Of a DNA stretch of 64,000 bases, positions 45,025 through 56,561 are shown in pieces (within the stretch, counting starts at the first letter, position 1; every line of letters begins with the position of its first letter). The stretch is from NCBI GenBank assembly GCA_027257055.1, contig JAPVLO010000054.1:6014001-6078000 (forward strand), written 5' to 3'. Source of the DNA: Cephalopachus bancanus (taxonomy: Eukaryota > Chordata > Mammalia > Primates > Tarsiidae). The position numbers and the translations under genes are program-made. The notes under the pieces were generated by a model. The model was given only the letters and a program-made list of their open reading frames with translations, did no database searches and had not been told where the DNA came from.

Positions 45025-46253
45025 TAAAAGGAGAAGATTGCAAGCCCATGGACTATGCATTACAGTTTGTCTCTAAGGTGAAACAGCAAGAGGTAGCCCC
45101 CTTCCCCAGTCCTTATGCTCCCTCTCAGTCTTACTGGATTGTCCCAGTCCTGTGACCATGTTGTACTGAAGAAGACCATCTTCATGACGCCCACTGTAGG
45201 TGGAGAATTCAACATAAATACAGCAAGAAGATGTCTTTGGGCTTCTAAAGAGTTGTCTGCTTACCTTAATATGTTTACTTTTTAAAAATTGTACTGTATA
45301 GGCTGTTGGTGAAATTCTTGAGAAGTTGTAATGAACTAAAAATTGAGGCTAGAGCTTGCTTACCCTTTTTCCAGACAAAATTGGTTTTCTGCACAAATGA
45401 TGTTAATGATGTGTTCAGTGTAACTCGCAGATTGGCAATAAGAAACCTGCTACAAACTGTGATTGGATGCAAATTCTCTTAGCTTCTTCCACAAATGTTG
45501 GCCCTTCCTAGATGTTGTGAAGCTTCCCAGAATGCATAGTCATTCACTGTAGATCTCTTATTGAAATGCATATTTTATTTAATGCAAGTATATTTTGGAA
45601 CAGATTTGTAATTTGTACAATATAATGCTTTAATTATTTTTTCTATTCTCATTTAGTTTGCATTTTCATTGTATAGAGCAGACAGAAAGATGTTGGGTCA
45701 AGCAACTATTGAAGAGAAATACAAAGAAAATATGAAAGACACATTATTCATTCTGTCCAAATGCAGTGAGAATCTGGTTCTTAAAAATCAGCTCTTGCTT
45801 CCAGATGTGGCAAGGACATTTCAGAGCCCTTTGAAGCTAGATCTGAATGATAAAAATAAAAACAAACAAAAAAACAGGGGGCCCATTCTCACACGCTGTC
45901 CAGAGGAAACTGGCTGGAGCCTGAAGCAGCTGCTACTGGTGTTCCTGCAGTAGTCGTGTGATCGTGAGCCAGTAGCGGCTTATCTGCACCACATTCTCTC
46001 TGTTCTGAGAGACAGGAGAGACACCTCAGGAATCAGCCCAAACTGTGTCTGATGCCGCTGAGACTGTACCTGTGGCCTTCTTCTGAGTTTGCTGTGGTTC
46101 CAGGCCTACCAGTGGGTGAGTCTCCAAGACCTTGGAAGACCAGGGATCAGCCGTGCTCATCCAGGTTAACTCATTTCAGAGGAAGAGCCCTGAGGAGAGG
46201 TGAGTGGATTTACTCCGGCCTTTAGACTTTTGAACCAGTGAAGTCAAATGCAA

Positions 46254-46259
46254 AATAAA
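46254..46259 (+). terminator. Possible proximal polyadenylation signal (unused)
   Basis: AATAAA in GCAAAATAAATGTCTGGTTT. The retrocopied message runs on for 2.5 kb past it, so if it is a real signal the parent transcript used the distal one. Confidence 0.45.
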
Positions 46260-48724
46260 TGTCTGGTTTCATTTTCTGCCTGCCTAATACTCTCAAATTG
46301 AACTGCTAACCTCTTTCAACCTCTGGATTCCTCCCTGTCTGCCATCTACTAGGTTTAGTCTGCTTTTCTTAATTTATAGAATCTCTGATTGTGAGATTAC
46401 TCTGTCACGGAGATCCAGAAGGTGAGGAATGTAGGCCTTGCTTCCTGTTTGCAATCATGAATTGTACCCACTGGACTTGAAGGTGGCCCCCTGCTATTTG
46501 GCCACACATATGAGTGCACATAGCAGGAAGGATGGGGCTGGATAAAGTGAGTGGTGGCATCTCAGGGGCTCTGGGCTTGTCTGTAAGGCACTGTAATTCC
46601 CACCTCTCAGGGCCTAGGAGAGGCACTGCAACTTCACATAATTCCTCTGCCTGGCGTCAGAGGAACTCACCAGCTGAGCACTAGGCATCATTTCTAGGTG
46701 GGTCAGGAGACCAGCAGCTGACTTCCACCCCTGGGGAGCCACAAAATGTAGTTCTCTGCCTGGTGCCCGTGCCAGGCACAAAATCACAAAAATTTCACAG
46801 CTATTGGGGCTTCCCCCAAGGTGCCTGGTCGGTGGTTCAGGTGTCAATGGAGTGATGTGTTCATGAGAGCACTTCTGGGGAAGCATTGATGCCAGTGCTT
46901 GCTGTTCAGTGGAAACATTTATGCAGTGTAGGTGAAAGACAGTGTGCCTTCTGGACCACATGGAAAGTGACACTGTCAGTTATTAAATCTGACCTCAAAA
47001 TATTTGCACAGTAGAAAAATACTTTGCTTATAATCAGGGATTAAGCAACTCTTTGAAAATGACATGGCCAGATAACTGAATCATCCCATTCTGTCCAGTG
47101 AAAATCCTTCAGAGATATTTTGCATACCACCCCCCTCCATCTTAAGGAGAGCACCCAGATGCAGCCTGTTGCAATGAGCACCCGGTATTGTGCTGGGTGC
47201 TTGGCCAGTGAGGCCCATGGTTCCTGCTGGTGACTGCAGAACCTTGCCTTCCAGACCTGTGTCTTCTTGGTGGTGGTCTCTTCACCACTCTTAGGCCAAA
47301 GTTACATTTCTGACTCCAGTGCACTTGCCCCCAACCAGTCAATAGTTGATGATGTCTGATCTTCCAGGGGATGGGAATCTCTAGACTGGCCCAAAAAGCC
47401 AACCCTGGATACCTATGAAAGTTGGTGGGCCCTCGGGGAGGTGAAGGTCTTGGGCAGCTCTGACATCCAAGCGGATGTCCAGAACCTTTGCTTCCTGATT
47501 CCTGGTTCTTGACTGTGCTCTGCAGGGTCCTCATGACTCTACTGCTTAGAATTTGATGTGTATGCTGCATGTTTCCAAGCATTCATACAAGGAAATACTT
47601 CCAGGATGGGCCTCTCAGAAGAAGGCTCACAATTCCTCTCTGGTCTTCCCTTAAACATTCTACCAGCAGATGACCTCCCTTTTGTGGTCTTTCTACTAAT
47701 GAGCCAAGGCAGGAATACTATTCGGATGCTAAATATGGATCTTGTGTGTCTCCTTGCTTTCTGTCCCCTCTCTTGCCCGGCCTTGGTCCTAGTCTGTGGT
47801 GTTTTCCACCCACTTTATTTGCAAAGCATGGGTCATGGGTAGCAGTGTCTTGGGTTGGGGGCCTTCACCAGCCCTCATCTCCAAGTACTGAAAGCCTTAG
47901 GGGCTGCTTTTGTGGCTTCCATCAGTTGCAGGTTAAGCCAGGTGTGCACCTGCTAGAGGAGAAGTCACAGCACTACAGAAGTTCACATAGAAACTCTAAA
48001 GAAAGTAGCTTCAGTTGCTAAAACATTTCAGTGTACATTCTTTTGAAGAACATGTACCGTAGTACAAAGCGCCTGTGCATATTTTATTCTGCCTATAGTT
48101 ATTTGCACACTTGTTTGGAAAGGCATTTTGAGATTCAGGAGGCAACAGTGGCTCCCTTTGGCTTGGCCACAGCCACACTAGTCTCGTTAGAGTCCTGGCC
48201 CATTCATAGGCCATCAGGATGCCTTATGGCAGCAGAAAGGTTGAATACTCCTTCTGCCAGGCTTTAGACCTTTAAAAAAAAATCCCAGAGTGCATATTCC
48301 CAGGCAGTGGTGAGCACAAAAATCTGTTCTGTCTCCAGTGAACAAACCCTGCTCGCTGTTCCCTGGGATTGCTCTGCTGTCACCCCCTCACCCCCGCCCT
48401 CTTCTTCAGAAAACTGCTGCGAAAAGTTCTCAAAACAGTTTGAAATTGATCAGTTCCTGTTTCTTCGGTAAAGCTCATGACACTAATGGTGCATTCTGAT
48501 TTACATTTCTTAAGTAGAACCTCCTTACTCCCTAAGAGGTTTTAAAATAAGTCACAAATTCCTGTTAACATCAGATTTTTTGCTGATAATCAAATCAAGC
48601 AGATTTTTTTAATGTAAAAATCCCAACAAAACGATGTAAACCACAATCCAGAATTGTTTTCACTTTCATCCACATGTTTAATCTTGGAAATGTGGGTTTG
48701 CTACAAGTTCACTATTCTTCATAA

Positions 48725-48730
48725 AATAAA
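48725..48730 (+). terminator. Distal polyadenylation signal of the retrocopied mRNA
   Basis: AATAAA lies 20 bases before the A-run at 48750-48762, the normal distance from signal to cleavage site. Confidence 0.9.
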
Positions 48731-48760
48731 ATGTGTCTAGTAAAATGCTAAAAAAAAAAA

Positions 48761-48776
48761 AAGTTTCCAATACACG
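48761..48776. repeat. Right TSD of the UBE2F retrocopy
   Basis: Exact second copy of aagtttccaatacacg. Its first two A's are shared with the end of the poly-A tail, and MST LTR sequence resumes after it. Confidence 0.95.
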
Positions 48777-49017
48777 AACTTTGGGGGACACATTCAAACC
48801 CTAATGCTAAATTTTTCTTGTGGATCGTATGACTCTACCGTTGCTTTCTCTGAAAACCTGGTGAGCTTTGGTCACATGTGTTTTCGTTATTTTATGATGA
48901 GTATTTGCTTGGCGATATCTCCTGTTTTCTCTGTTGCTGAGGCACATGCCATATTGAAAACCTAAGCCCCATCTGAAGTTTGGAGAATAATATGAAGTCC
49001 AATATCTTTCAGTGGGA

Positions 49018-49312
49018 CAAAAGTACTGTGCACACACTTGCACACCCACACACCATACACATCAAAGCACACACAGGCATGAAACATACATACAGAAGAA
49101 CACACACATACACTACTCACACATGTACCTACACATACACACTACTTACATGCACAAAAGCACACCAATCACACATACACATCTCACTCAAACACATGTG
49201 CACATAGCTCAACCACACACAAACCCCATACCACACACACTATTCACATGCACACGTATACTATAAACACAATATATCACTCACATGCATACACATTATA
49301 GCATACCTGTAC
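49018..49312. repeat. Imperfect CA-rich (CACACAN) minisatellite-like tract
   Basis: Nearly 300 bases of CACA, CATACA and ACACAT words on the + strand, without a fixed period. Open frames over it are His/Thr-rich artefacts. Confidence 0.85.
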
Positions 49313-49317
49313 ACGAA

Positions 49318-50440
49318 AAAATGAAATTTTACATAAAACTGAAAACTATAAAAATCCTAGAAGAAAATCTAGGGAAAAATCTTCTGGACATTGGCTTAGG
49401 CAAATTTATGATGAAGACCCCAAAAGCAAATGCAACAAAAACAAAAATAGTCAAATGGTACTTAATTAAACTAAAAAGCTTCTGCACAGCAAAATAAATA
49501 ATCAACTACAGTGGACAGAAAACCTATAGAATGGGAGAAAATATTTGCAAATTATTCCTCAGACAAAGCACTAATATCCAGAATCTATAAGAAATTCAAA
49601 CAACTCAATATGAAAATAAACAACTCCATCAAAAAGTGGTGAAAGGACATGAACAGTTTTCAAAAGAAGACACACAAGCAGCTAGCGAACATATGAAAAA
49701 CTATTCAACATCACTAATCACCAGAGAAATGCAAATTAAAACCACAGTGAGTTATCATTAAAAAGTCAAAGAACAACAGATGTTGGTGTGGATATAAAGA
49801 AAAAGAAAAGTTTATGCGCTCTTGGTGGGTTTGTAAACTAGTTCAACTTCTATGGAAAACAGATGGACATTTCTCAAAGAACTAAAAATTGAACTACCAT
49901 TTGCCCCAACAGTTTCATTACTGGGTATCTAACTAAAGGAAAAGAAGTCATCATATAAAAGAAGAAACCTTCTCTCATATGGTCATTGCAGCACTATTCA
50001 CAATAGCAAAGTCATGGAACCAACCTCAGTGCTCATCAATGGTTGACTGGATAAAGAGAATGTGTTGTACATACACTATGAAATACTATATAGTCATAAA
50101 AAATAAAATCATGTCCTTTGTAGCAAGATGTATGGAGTTGGAGGCCATTGTCTTAAGTGGCCCAACTCAGAAACAGAAAGCCAAAAAACACCTGTTCTCA
50201 CCTACACATAAATGGACATAAAGGTGGAAATAAGAGACATTGGGGACACCAAAAGGGGGAAGGCAAGAGGAAGGACAAGGGTCCAGAAACTACCTATTGG
50301 GTACAATGTTCATTATCTGGGGAATGGGCCACCTGATATTCAGATTTCACCACCACACAGTACACCCATGTAAAGCAAACAAGCACTCGTATGCCTTGAA
50401 TCTAAAACAAAAAAAATTAAATAAAAAAGAATTACACATT
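49318..50440 (+). mobile_element. L1 LINE, 5'-truncated, older type
   Basis: ORF2 3' wording from AACTATAAAAATCCTAGAAG (49346) through AAGACACACAAGCAGC (49668), GTTATCATTAAAAAGTC (a deletion here) and GTACATACACTATGAAATAC (50067) to a 3' UTR with AAAGGGGGAAGGCAAGAGGA and a tail near 50402-50430. Frames are broken in many places. Confidence 0.9.
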
Positions 50441-50789
50441 TTAGTTTGTGTCTTTCTCTTACACAAAATCATAAACACACAGAAGACAAATACTCTGTCT
50501 CCTCCATTGTTGATATGTCTGACCTCTCCTGACACCTAATTATAAATGACTGGCTAGAACATCATTATTCCTCAGCAAAGGTTGAAATTTAGCAACTGCC
50601 ACTTTGAAACATAAAGGTGAATTTTTTTAGATATGGCCTGATTGTAAGTAATATTTTCTATGGATTATAGCTGTTATGCCTCCCAAATCCATTCATCTCA
50701 AGCTATGTTAAAAGGTGACCCCAGATAAAAATAGCAAACCACATAATGGCAACAGAATATAGGTAAGGAACTGGAATATGGTTTGTGAG
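50441..50789. other. No gene or clear repeat seen
   Basis: AT-rich sequence. Confidence 0.5.
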
Positions 50790-51012
50790 TTTGAACAGCT
50801 CAGTCCCCTTATTAACCATGTGACTTTGGGTAAGCCGAGTAATATTCCCAAGCTGTAGATTTTTCTGTCATAAAAAAAAAGGATGATATTATCAGTAACT
50901 TCTCCTTAGAGTAGTCATCAGGATTATACATCACAGTGCACATAAAATGCTTGATATCTTCCGCTGTGTAGTTAGCACTCAGTAAATGTTAGCTATTTTT
51001 ATTATTTCTTCA
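50790..51012 (+). repeat. MIR SINE remnant
   Basis: MIR order is visible: TATTAACCATGTGACTTTGG GTAAG, a decayed core with an internal A-run, CAGGATTATACATCACAG, and GTTAGCACTCAGTAAATGTT AG at the end. Confidence 0.8.
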
Positions 51013-51816
51013 AAAGATATAGGAGCTTTAGAAGCCAGCCAATACAATCTCTGGCCTTCAAGTGGAAACAGGCTGGAATAATTTCTAAAAGAAGAAAAGT
51101 CACAGTAATTTCAACAAGCAATATTAATAAAAAGCTTGCATTAATCTGAGGAATGCCAAGTGTGTTGGAATCATACATTTGTGGTTTGTGCTTCGTTCAT
51201 GATCAATACATTCTAAGTACACACAGAGCAGTGATATAACCCAGAAAAGCAAATTAATAAAGCATGAATAGAAATTAAAACCTCATGGAGAATCCACGGA
51301 GAACATCCAATCAAATGTTGCTAACACTATTCAGAGATGTCTTTGAGGCAAAAATTCTCTCCTGCATTTCTAAGTATTTGAAACTATTTTTGGCACATGT
51401 CTTTTCTTTTAAAAAGGGACTAAATGTTGACTTTCACTATTTCTTCCATTCACAATTGTAATTGAGGAGAGAAATTCTTTGCCCTGGATGGTATTCAACT
51501 CTGAGAAGCCACACAAAATGAACGAATCACTACCACCATTATAAAACCCTAAGTTCCTCTTTTCAGACCTCAAGAAGGCTTGATTCTTTGGAGTGAGGGA
51601 TGTGGAGGAAGACTAGTCTGCAGTCACAACCTCAGATTTATTGCAAAGACAAACAGGAAACTTTAGGTCAGAAGTTGCCAGTTCAAAGAGAGGTAGGGTT
51701 CTGACTTGGGCTCCATTTACGTATTTGTTCCAATTGATTCCCCAGTGGGGAAAAACATGAAGAGGACATGATGGGAAAGCTTTCAGCAACTTACCTCCAA
51801 CATTTGGGTCAGAGAG

Positions 51817-51818
<2 letters not shown>
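51013..51818. other. No gene or clear repeat seen
   Basis: Unique-looking sequence. Confidence 0.5.

Positions 51819-51871
<53 letters not shown>
51819..51871. repeat. (CA)n microsatellite
   Basis: Twenty-six uninterrupted CA units. The 133-codon and 85-codon frames across it are built on Cys-Val and His-Thr runs and are not genes. Confidence 0.97.
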
Positions 51872-51873
<2 letters not shown>

Positions 51874-52829
51874 CTCCACCCAGATCAGCTGGGGAGAAGT
51901 TGGCATCGTGGCCAAGGAAACAAGAGCATCACCCTGAACAAGGTCAGAAAAAGCAACCCCAGATCTCAGAGAGGGAACCTCAGATAAGAGCACAGGAAAA
52001 CTTGCTGAGGGCATTAGAATTGTAATTCTATGCAGGGCTACGTGATGGTTTTCCCAACTTGCCTCTGCTGAGGACAGAGCTGAATTTCTCTGTAGAGGGT
52101 GCTGTTGATGGGAACGAGGAACCTGGTTCAGGTTCTGCTAAGTCCTTCTGGGAACCAATGCCCACCTACGGACTTTAAGCAGACACCTGCACGGAGAGAA
52201 CGTGTGCAAGAAGACAAAAGGAGAGAGCACTAACTCTACCTGCTCCGGGCCTCTGACTACGTAGGGAGAAAACAGAGACCATGCAGGACAGCCCCAGATT
52301 GCACTATTCAGTAGCCTTTTTCTATTCCAACATACTCTGCACTCTTGGGAAAATGTCTTAAAAGCATTTGTCAATTTTAGCAATACATGGCAGAAGTCAG
52401 GACAATCTAATCTGGCTTTCCTATAGCTCTGACACAAATGTGTCAGAGGTCCATTTTCTCTTACCTTGGTTTGCAATATATAATACATTTATTTGAGCAA
52501 CCATCTCCAGAAATTTCCATTCCTGTCATTATTTTTTACAGAGAAAATGTAAATGAGGTTTTTGTTTGTCACCTGCAAGCAGGGTCGATAAATTCCTTTC
52601 TTCCTCTGCTCACTGCAGTCTCCAGATCTGAAATCCCTCGTTGCTCTTTCTGATGACTACCTTATTAGTATGGAGATTGAGGTTCTAGCTTGGGTACTGA
52701 ATAGGGAACTGGAGACTTTGATCAAAACAGTTCTGAATGATTTGTTGCAACATGGAGAATGCTAAGGATAATCCAAAAAGAGGCAAGTTACTCATGTCTT
52801 CAAGATGTTGTGCTGTAATCCCCACTGCT
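51872..52829. other. No gene or clear repeat seen
   Basis: Unique-looking sequence. A 116-codon minus-strand frame at 52138-52488 has no recognisable domain. Confidence 0.45.
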
Positions 52830-54960
52830 GATTCTGATCCCATCTCCTATGTCCCGCCATCTCAGTATCCAACATGAAAATCAGCTCTGGGACTCATCGT
52901 CCAAGATGGATCAGCAAAGTCTCCCCTATCTGCAGCCTGTTTTGTGAGGATTTCATTCTCCTCCATGTTCTACCTGAAACCTGACTCTCCCCTGCAGACA
53001 CTGCTTCCCTTGCAAACCTTCTAAATATCACCCTCTTCCACTCTGTATACTAGATCTGAAGATGTGTTAGTAGGTGCCTTTCTTGCCTGCCCTTGAACGC
53101 TACTTTGAACCATTTTCTCTTCCCCCTCCTTAAACACTACCCAGCTTTGATTCTCATGTCATCAGATTACAACATTCTCCATTCATCCTTGGTTCAGTTT
53201 TCTAAAGATCCCTGGGGCACTTTCCTTGAAGATTTTAGCTACTGGCCCACTGTTATTCTCTTCAAAATTCTTGATGATTTTCATATTCACTAAAAAAAAT
53301 AGTCTTTCCGATCCCCTGATCTTCAAATTTTATGACCTCCTGTCCTCCAACGATCTTAGCTACCACAAAACCAACTTTCGTCACTCACTTCCATAGTCAT
53401 GACCTAGATATTGTCATTACCTATAATTCTACCAGAATCTAACTTCAACCATTCCATTTTTTTACCACTCTACCACCACTCTGTGCTCCTCATTCTCCCT
53501 AACACTCCAGCTTCACCAATCCTCTGACCTTCACCAAGACCTATGGCTCATAAATTTTTCCCACTCTTCAGTTGTATTCTCTCTTTCCTCCTTCCCTGGG
53601 CTAAATGTCATGGTTAGTTACTATCATTCCTCCATCTTTATTACTCTCTATTATTTGACATAGCTGCTTGGAAAAACCCCAAGTCCTTTTAAATCTAACT
53701 TGAATTGTACAAAAACACCAATATGCTGACTGCTCATACTTTAAATTCATGACCACTTGTCCCAGGTGATTTCTTAATGTTCTTTGGCACTCACACTATT
53801 TCTCCCCCCAGTTCATTCATTTTCCCACCCTCCTAAATGGTTATTTTATTCCCTCTCCTCTTTCCTTAAATTACTAGTCCCTTTTCTCTCATCTTCTCCT
53901 TCAGCTAATGGTTTTGATTTCTATTTCTCTGAGAGAATAGAAGCAATCATAAACTGCCACAAGCTCTCACAATCACCTCTATCCACTTATCAGCATGCAT
54001 GCCCATATTGCTTTCTTCTCTCCATTATTGTGGAAAGACATTTCCATCCTTCTAGCAAAGGCCAGCACCTTCCTAAGTATACTGGGTTTCACCTTCCCTC
54101 CCGTCCTCAGGAATACAGCACTCACAACTTCCTACTTTCCTTCATTAATTAATGTCTATGACCACACAATTTGTTGTTATTTCTCCTATCTTCAAACAAA
54201 ATTCTTCGCTTTGCTTTCCTCATTTCTCGTTTTATTTTATAACAAAATCATGTGACAAGTGTCTAAATTCACTGTCTTATCTCCTCCTATGATCTTTTGG
54301 ACCCACTTCAATCAGACTTTTGTTCTGACCATCCGGCCAAAATGTCCCTTGCTGAGATCACCAATATCTTTACATCATGAAATCTAATGATGAGTACTCA
54401 GTTGCCTTCCTACCTGAACTATCAGCAACACTGAACTAATAGTAGCTCCCTCCTCCTTCTAGCACCTCTCTCTTCAGTCAGCTTTGAGGAAAAATGACAT
54501 TTGCCTGGTCTTCTTCCGACCTCTCCATCTACTTTTTTTCAGTTTCCTTTGTTCATTTTTTTATACTAAATTCTGGAATGAAATTTCCTCTTTTCTATGT
54601 ATGCTTTTTTCTTTGTGAATCACATTAAGTTTCATGGATTTTAATGCTTTCTCTGTGCTGATTACTCTCAAATTTGTATTACTGACCCACACTTCTTCCT
54701 TGAGGCCTAGATTCCTATATGCACATAAATGACATACCCATTTAGGTTTCTGTAGACATCTTAAACTTAAGCTCAAGAGCTGAGCTTCTCCCTCTTCCTC
54801 TATCCTGAATTCTATCCCTTTTATGCTATCTTAGTAGACCAAAATCCCATTCTTCTACTTTCTTAAGATTAACTGCTCTATTTCTTTTCTCTCATACCTT
54901 ACTTTTAGTCTATCTGTAAATTTCAAATCTTCTACCTTCAAAACTTATCAAGAATGCAAG
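52830..54960 (+). repeat. Decayed LINE-2 with reverse-transcriptase region
   Basis: Pyrimidine-rich sequence in the sense orientation keeps the order of an L2 (CR1-clade) ORF. Landmarks are TTGCTGAGATCACCAATATC (54351), CCTACCTGAACTATCAGCAA (54410; the LDLSAAFD region of the RT, degraded), TCTGTGCTGATTACTCTCAA ATTTGTATTAC (54652; the YADDxQ-like region), and CAGACATCTTAAACTTAAGC-like wording at 54755. Stops are everywhere. The N-terminal part from 52830 to about 53900 is assigned only by continuity. Confidence 0.6.
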
Positions 54961-55127
54961 CATTTCTCACCATCTTCACTTCAATTAGATCTGTTAAGGA
55001 AGAGACTTAAGGGTTAAAATTGTATGCTGGATGAACTGAATGAAGTTTGAATCTATGTATATAACTTTGAACCCAGTGTTCCATACGAGCTTTTGCATTC
55101 TACGGTTCCCTAAAAAATTGTTTTTAT

Positions 55128-56544
55128 TGCCTCAAACTATAAGAGCCTTAGAAAACACAGGAGACACCCTTATGGACATTGGAACTGGCAATCAATTCCT
55201 GATCAAAACCCTAAGGGCCGATGCCATAAGAGATGAGATGGACAAGTGGGACCTCATCAAACTGACAAGCTTCTGCAAAGCCAAAGAAACCATCAAGGGA
55301 GCAGGGAGACAGCCCACAGTCTGGGAAAAAAATATTTGCCAACTGTATATCTGACAAAGGCCTAACATCGAAGATCAACAAGGAACTCAAACGTGCCAAA
55401 AGGAAAAAGACAAACAGCCCCATTACAAAGTGGGCAAAAGGGCCAGGCTCAATGGCTCAATCTGTAATCCTAGCACCTTGGGAAGCTAAGGCAAGTGGAT
55501 TGCCTGGGTCCGTGGGATCGAGGCCAGCCCAGGCAACTTGGTAAGACCCTGTCTCTACAATAAATCAAAAAAATTAGCCAAGTGTGGTAGCATGCATCTG
55601 TAGTTCCAACTGCTTGGAAGGCTGAGGCGGGAGGATCACCGGAGCCCAGCAGCTTGATGCTGGGGTGGCTGTGAGTGTACCACTGCACTCTAGCCTGGGC
55701 GATGGAGTGAGACTTCAACTCAAAAACAAAAAAGTGGGCAAAAAATATGAATAGACACTTCTCAAAAGAAGACATACATGCAGCCAACAGATACATGAAA
55801 AAATGCTCAGCCTCACTAGTCATCAAAGAAATGCAAATTAAAACCACACTGAGATATCACCTACCTCCAGTCAGGATAGCCATCATTAATAATTCAAAAA
55901 ACAACAGATGCTGGAGAGGACGCGGGGAAAAGGGAACATTTCTACACTGTTGATGGGAGTGTAAACCAGTACAACTTCTGTGGAAAACAGTTTGGCGATT
56001 CCTAAAGGTTTAAAAATTGACCTTCCAAATGACCCCACAATCCCCTTACTGGGAATATACCCAGAAAAACTCAAATCACTCTATGAAAAGATACCTGCAC
56101 ACACATGTTTATTGCAGCATTATTTACAATAGCAAGAACATGGAACCAACTCTGCTGCCCATCGAAAGAGGATTGGATAAAAAAAAATGTGGTACATATA
56201 CATGATGAAATATTACACAGCCATAAAGAAGTACAAATTTATGCACTTTGTAGTAACTTGGATGGGCTTAGAGGCTATAATACTGAGTGATCTATCACAG
56301 AAACAAAAAACTGAGTACCACATGTTCTCACTCATAAGCAGACCTTGAACAATTATAATACTATAAGAAAGATATGTTGGCAGTAGTTGGAAACTGTCAG
56401 GGGAGGGAGGGAGGGTGGAATTGGCAGTAGTGGGAAATTGCCAGGGGAGGAAGAGGCACACCTCATCAACAAGGGTATAATAAACATTTTTATACCTAAC
56501 CCTGAATTGTGCCCCACATCTTCAAAATATTTTTTTTTAATCCT
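55128..56544 (+). mobile_element. L1 LINE, 5'-truncated, hosting an Alu
   Basis: A perfect 17-bp TSD (taaaaaattgtttttat) at 55111-55127 and 56545-56561 bounds a 1.4-kb insertion. ORF2 wording ([20 protein letters not shown] at 55235-55300) runs to 55439, is cut by an Alu, and resumes at AAGTGGGCAAAAAATATG to the 3' UTR, which has two G-rich units 44 bp apart (56377, 56421) and the CCTGAATTGTGCCCC terminus. Frames are broken near 55900 and 56010. Confidence 0.96.
55440..55730 (+). mobile_element. Alu SINE, older type, nested in the L1
   Basis: Dimer with AATGGCTCAATCTGTAATCC and ACTTGGTAAGACC. A perfect 13-bp TSD (aaagtgggcaaaa) at 55427-55439 and 55731-55743 repeats L1 sequence, so the L1 came first. 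Confidence 0.96.
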
Positions 56545-56561
56545 TAAAAAATTGTTTTTAT

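Larger units (their letters stand above)
45025..48749 (+). other. Retrocopied 3' UTR of the UBE2F transcript
   Basis: The 3.7 kb between the stop codon and the poly-A tail holds no Alu, L1 or MIR that I can recognise, in sharp contrast with its surroundings, as expected of a mature mRNA tail inserted as one block. Open frames at 45669-45953, 46614-46973, 47142-47582 and others are unsupported. An A-rich patch (AAAAACAAACAAAAAAAC) lies at 45858. An inner AATAAA at 46254 may be a proximal polyadenylation signal that was skipped in the copied transcript. Confidence 0.75.
44365..48760 (+). pseudogene. UBE2F: UBE2F processed pseudogene (whole retrocopied mRNA)
   Basis: A 4.4-kb intron-less copy of a complete mRNA: a GC-rich 5' leader of 102 bases with CCGCCGCCGCCCGGGCGGG (44383-44401), a full coding region (44467-45024), a 3.7-kb 3' UTR, an AATAAA signal 20 bases before a poly-A run at 48750-48762, and a perfect 16-bp TSD. 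These are the marks of L1-driven retroposition. The parent gene makes the E2 that takes NEDD8 from the NAE E1 and, with RBX2, passes it to CUL5 (known from the family). No promoter was carried unless the CpG-rich leader has some activity, which the sequence cannot show. I could not verify from memory that the whole 3' UTR belongs to the parent gene; the single poly-A tail and TSD pair argue for one transcript. Confidence 0.95.
44010..48807 (-). repeat. MST-type MaLR LTR, antisense, split by the UBE2F retrocopy
   Basis: The two outer parts, 44010-44364 and 48777-48807, join into one LTR when the retrocopy and one TSD copy are removed. In complement the order is the MST one: GGTTTGAATGTGTCCCCCAA AGTTCG, TTGGAAACTTAATCTCAGTG, GTGATTAGATCACTAGGGCC CTG, CTTGGACTGCCCACTCGCC, AATACATTTCTGTTTATTA and GTTATAGTAACACAAAATTA AG. 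The LTR is solitary; no internal region is nearby. Confidence 0.85.

Noticed and set aside
47142..47582. A 146-codon minus-strand frame in the retrocopied 3' UTR
   Set aside because: Antisense to a UTR, no recognisable domain, and a chance product of GC-richer sequence.
51613..52025. Cys-Val and His-Thr repeat proteins
   Set aside because: Translations of the (CA)26 microsatellite.
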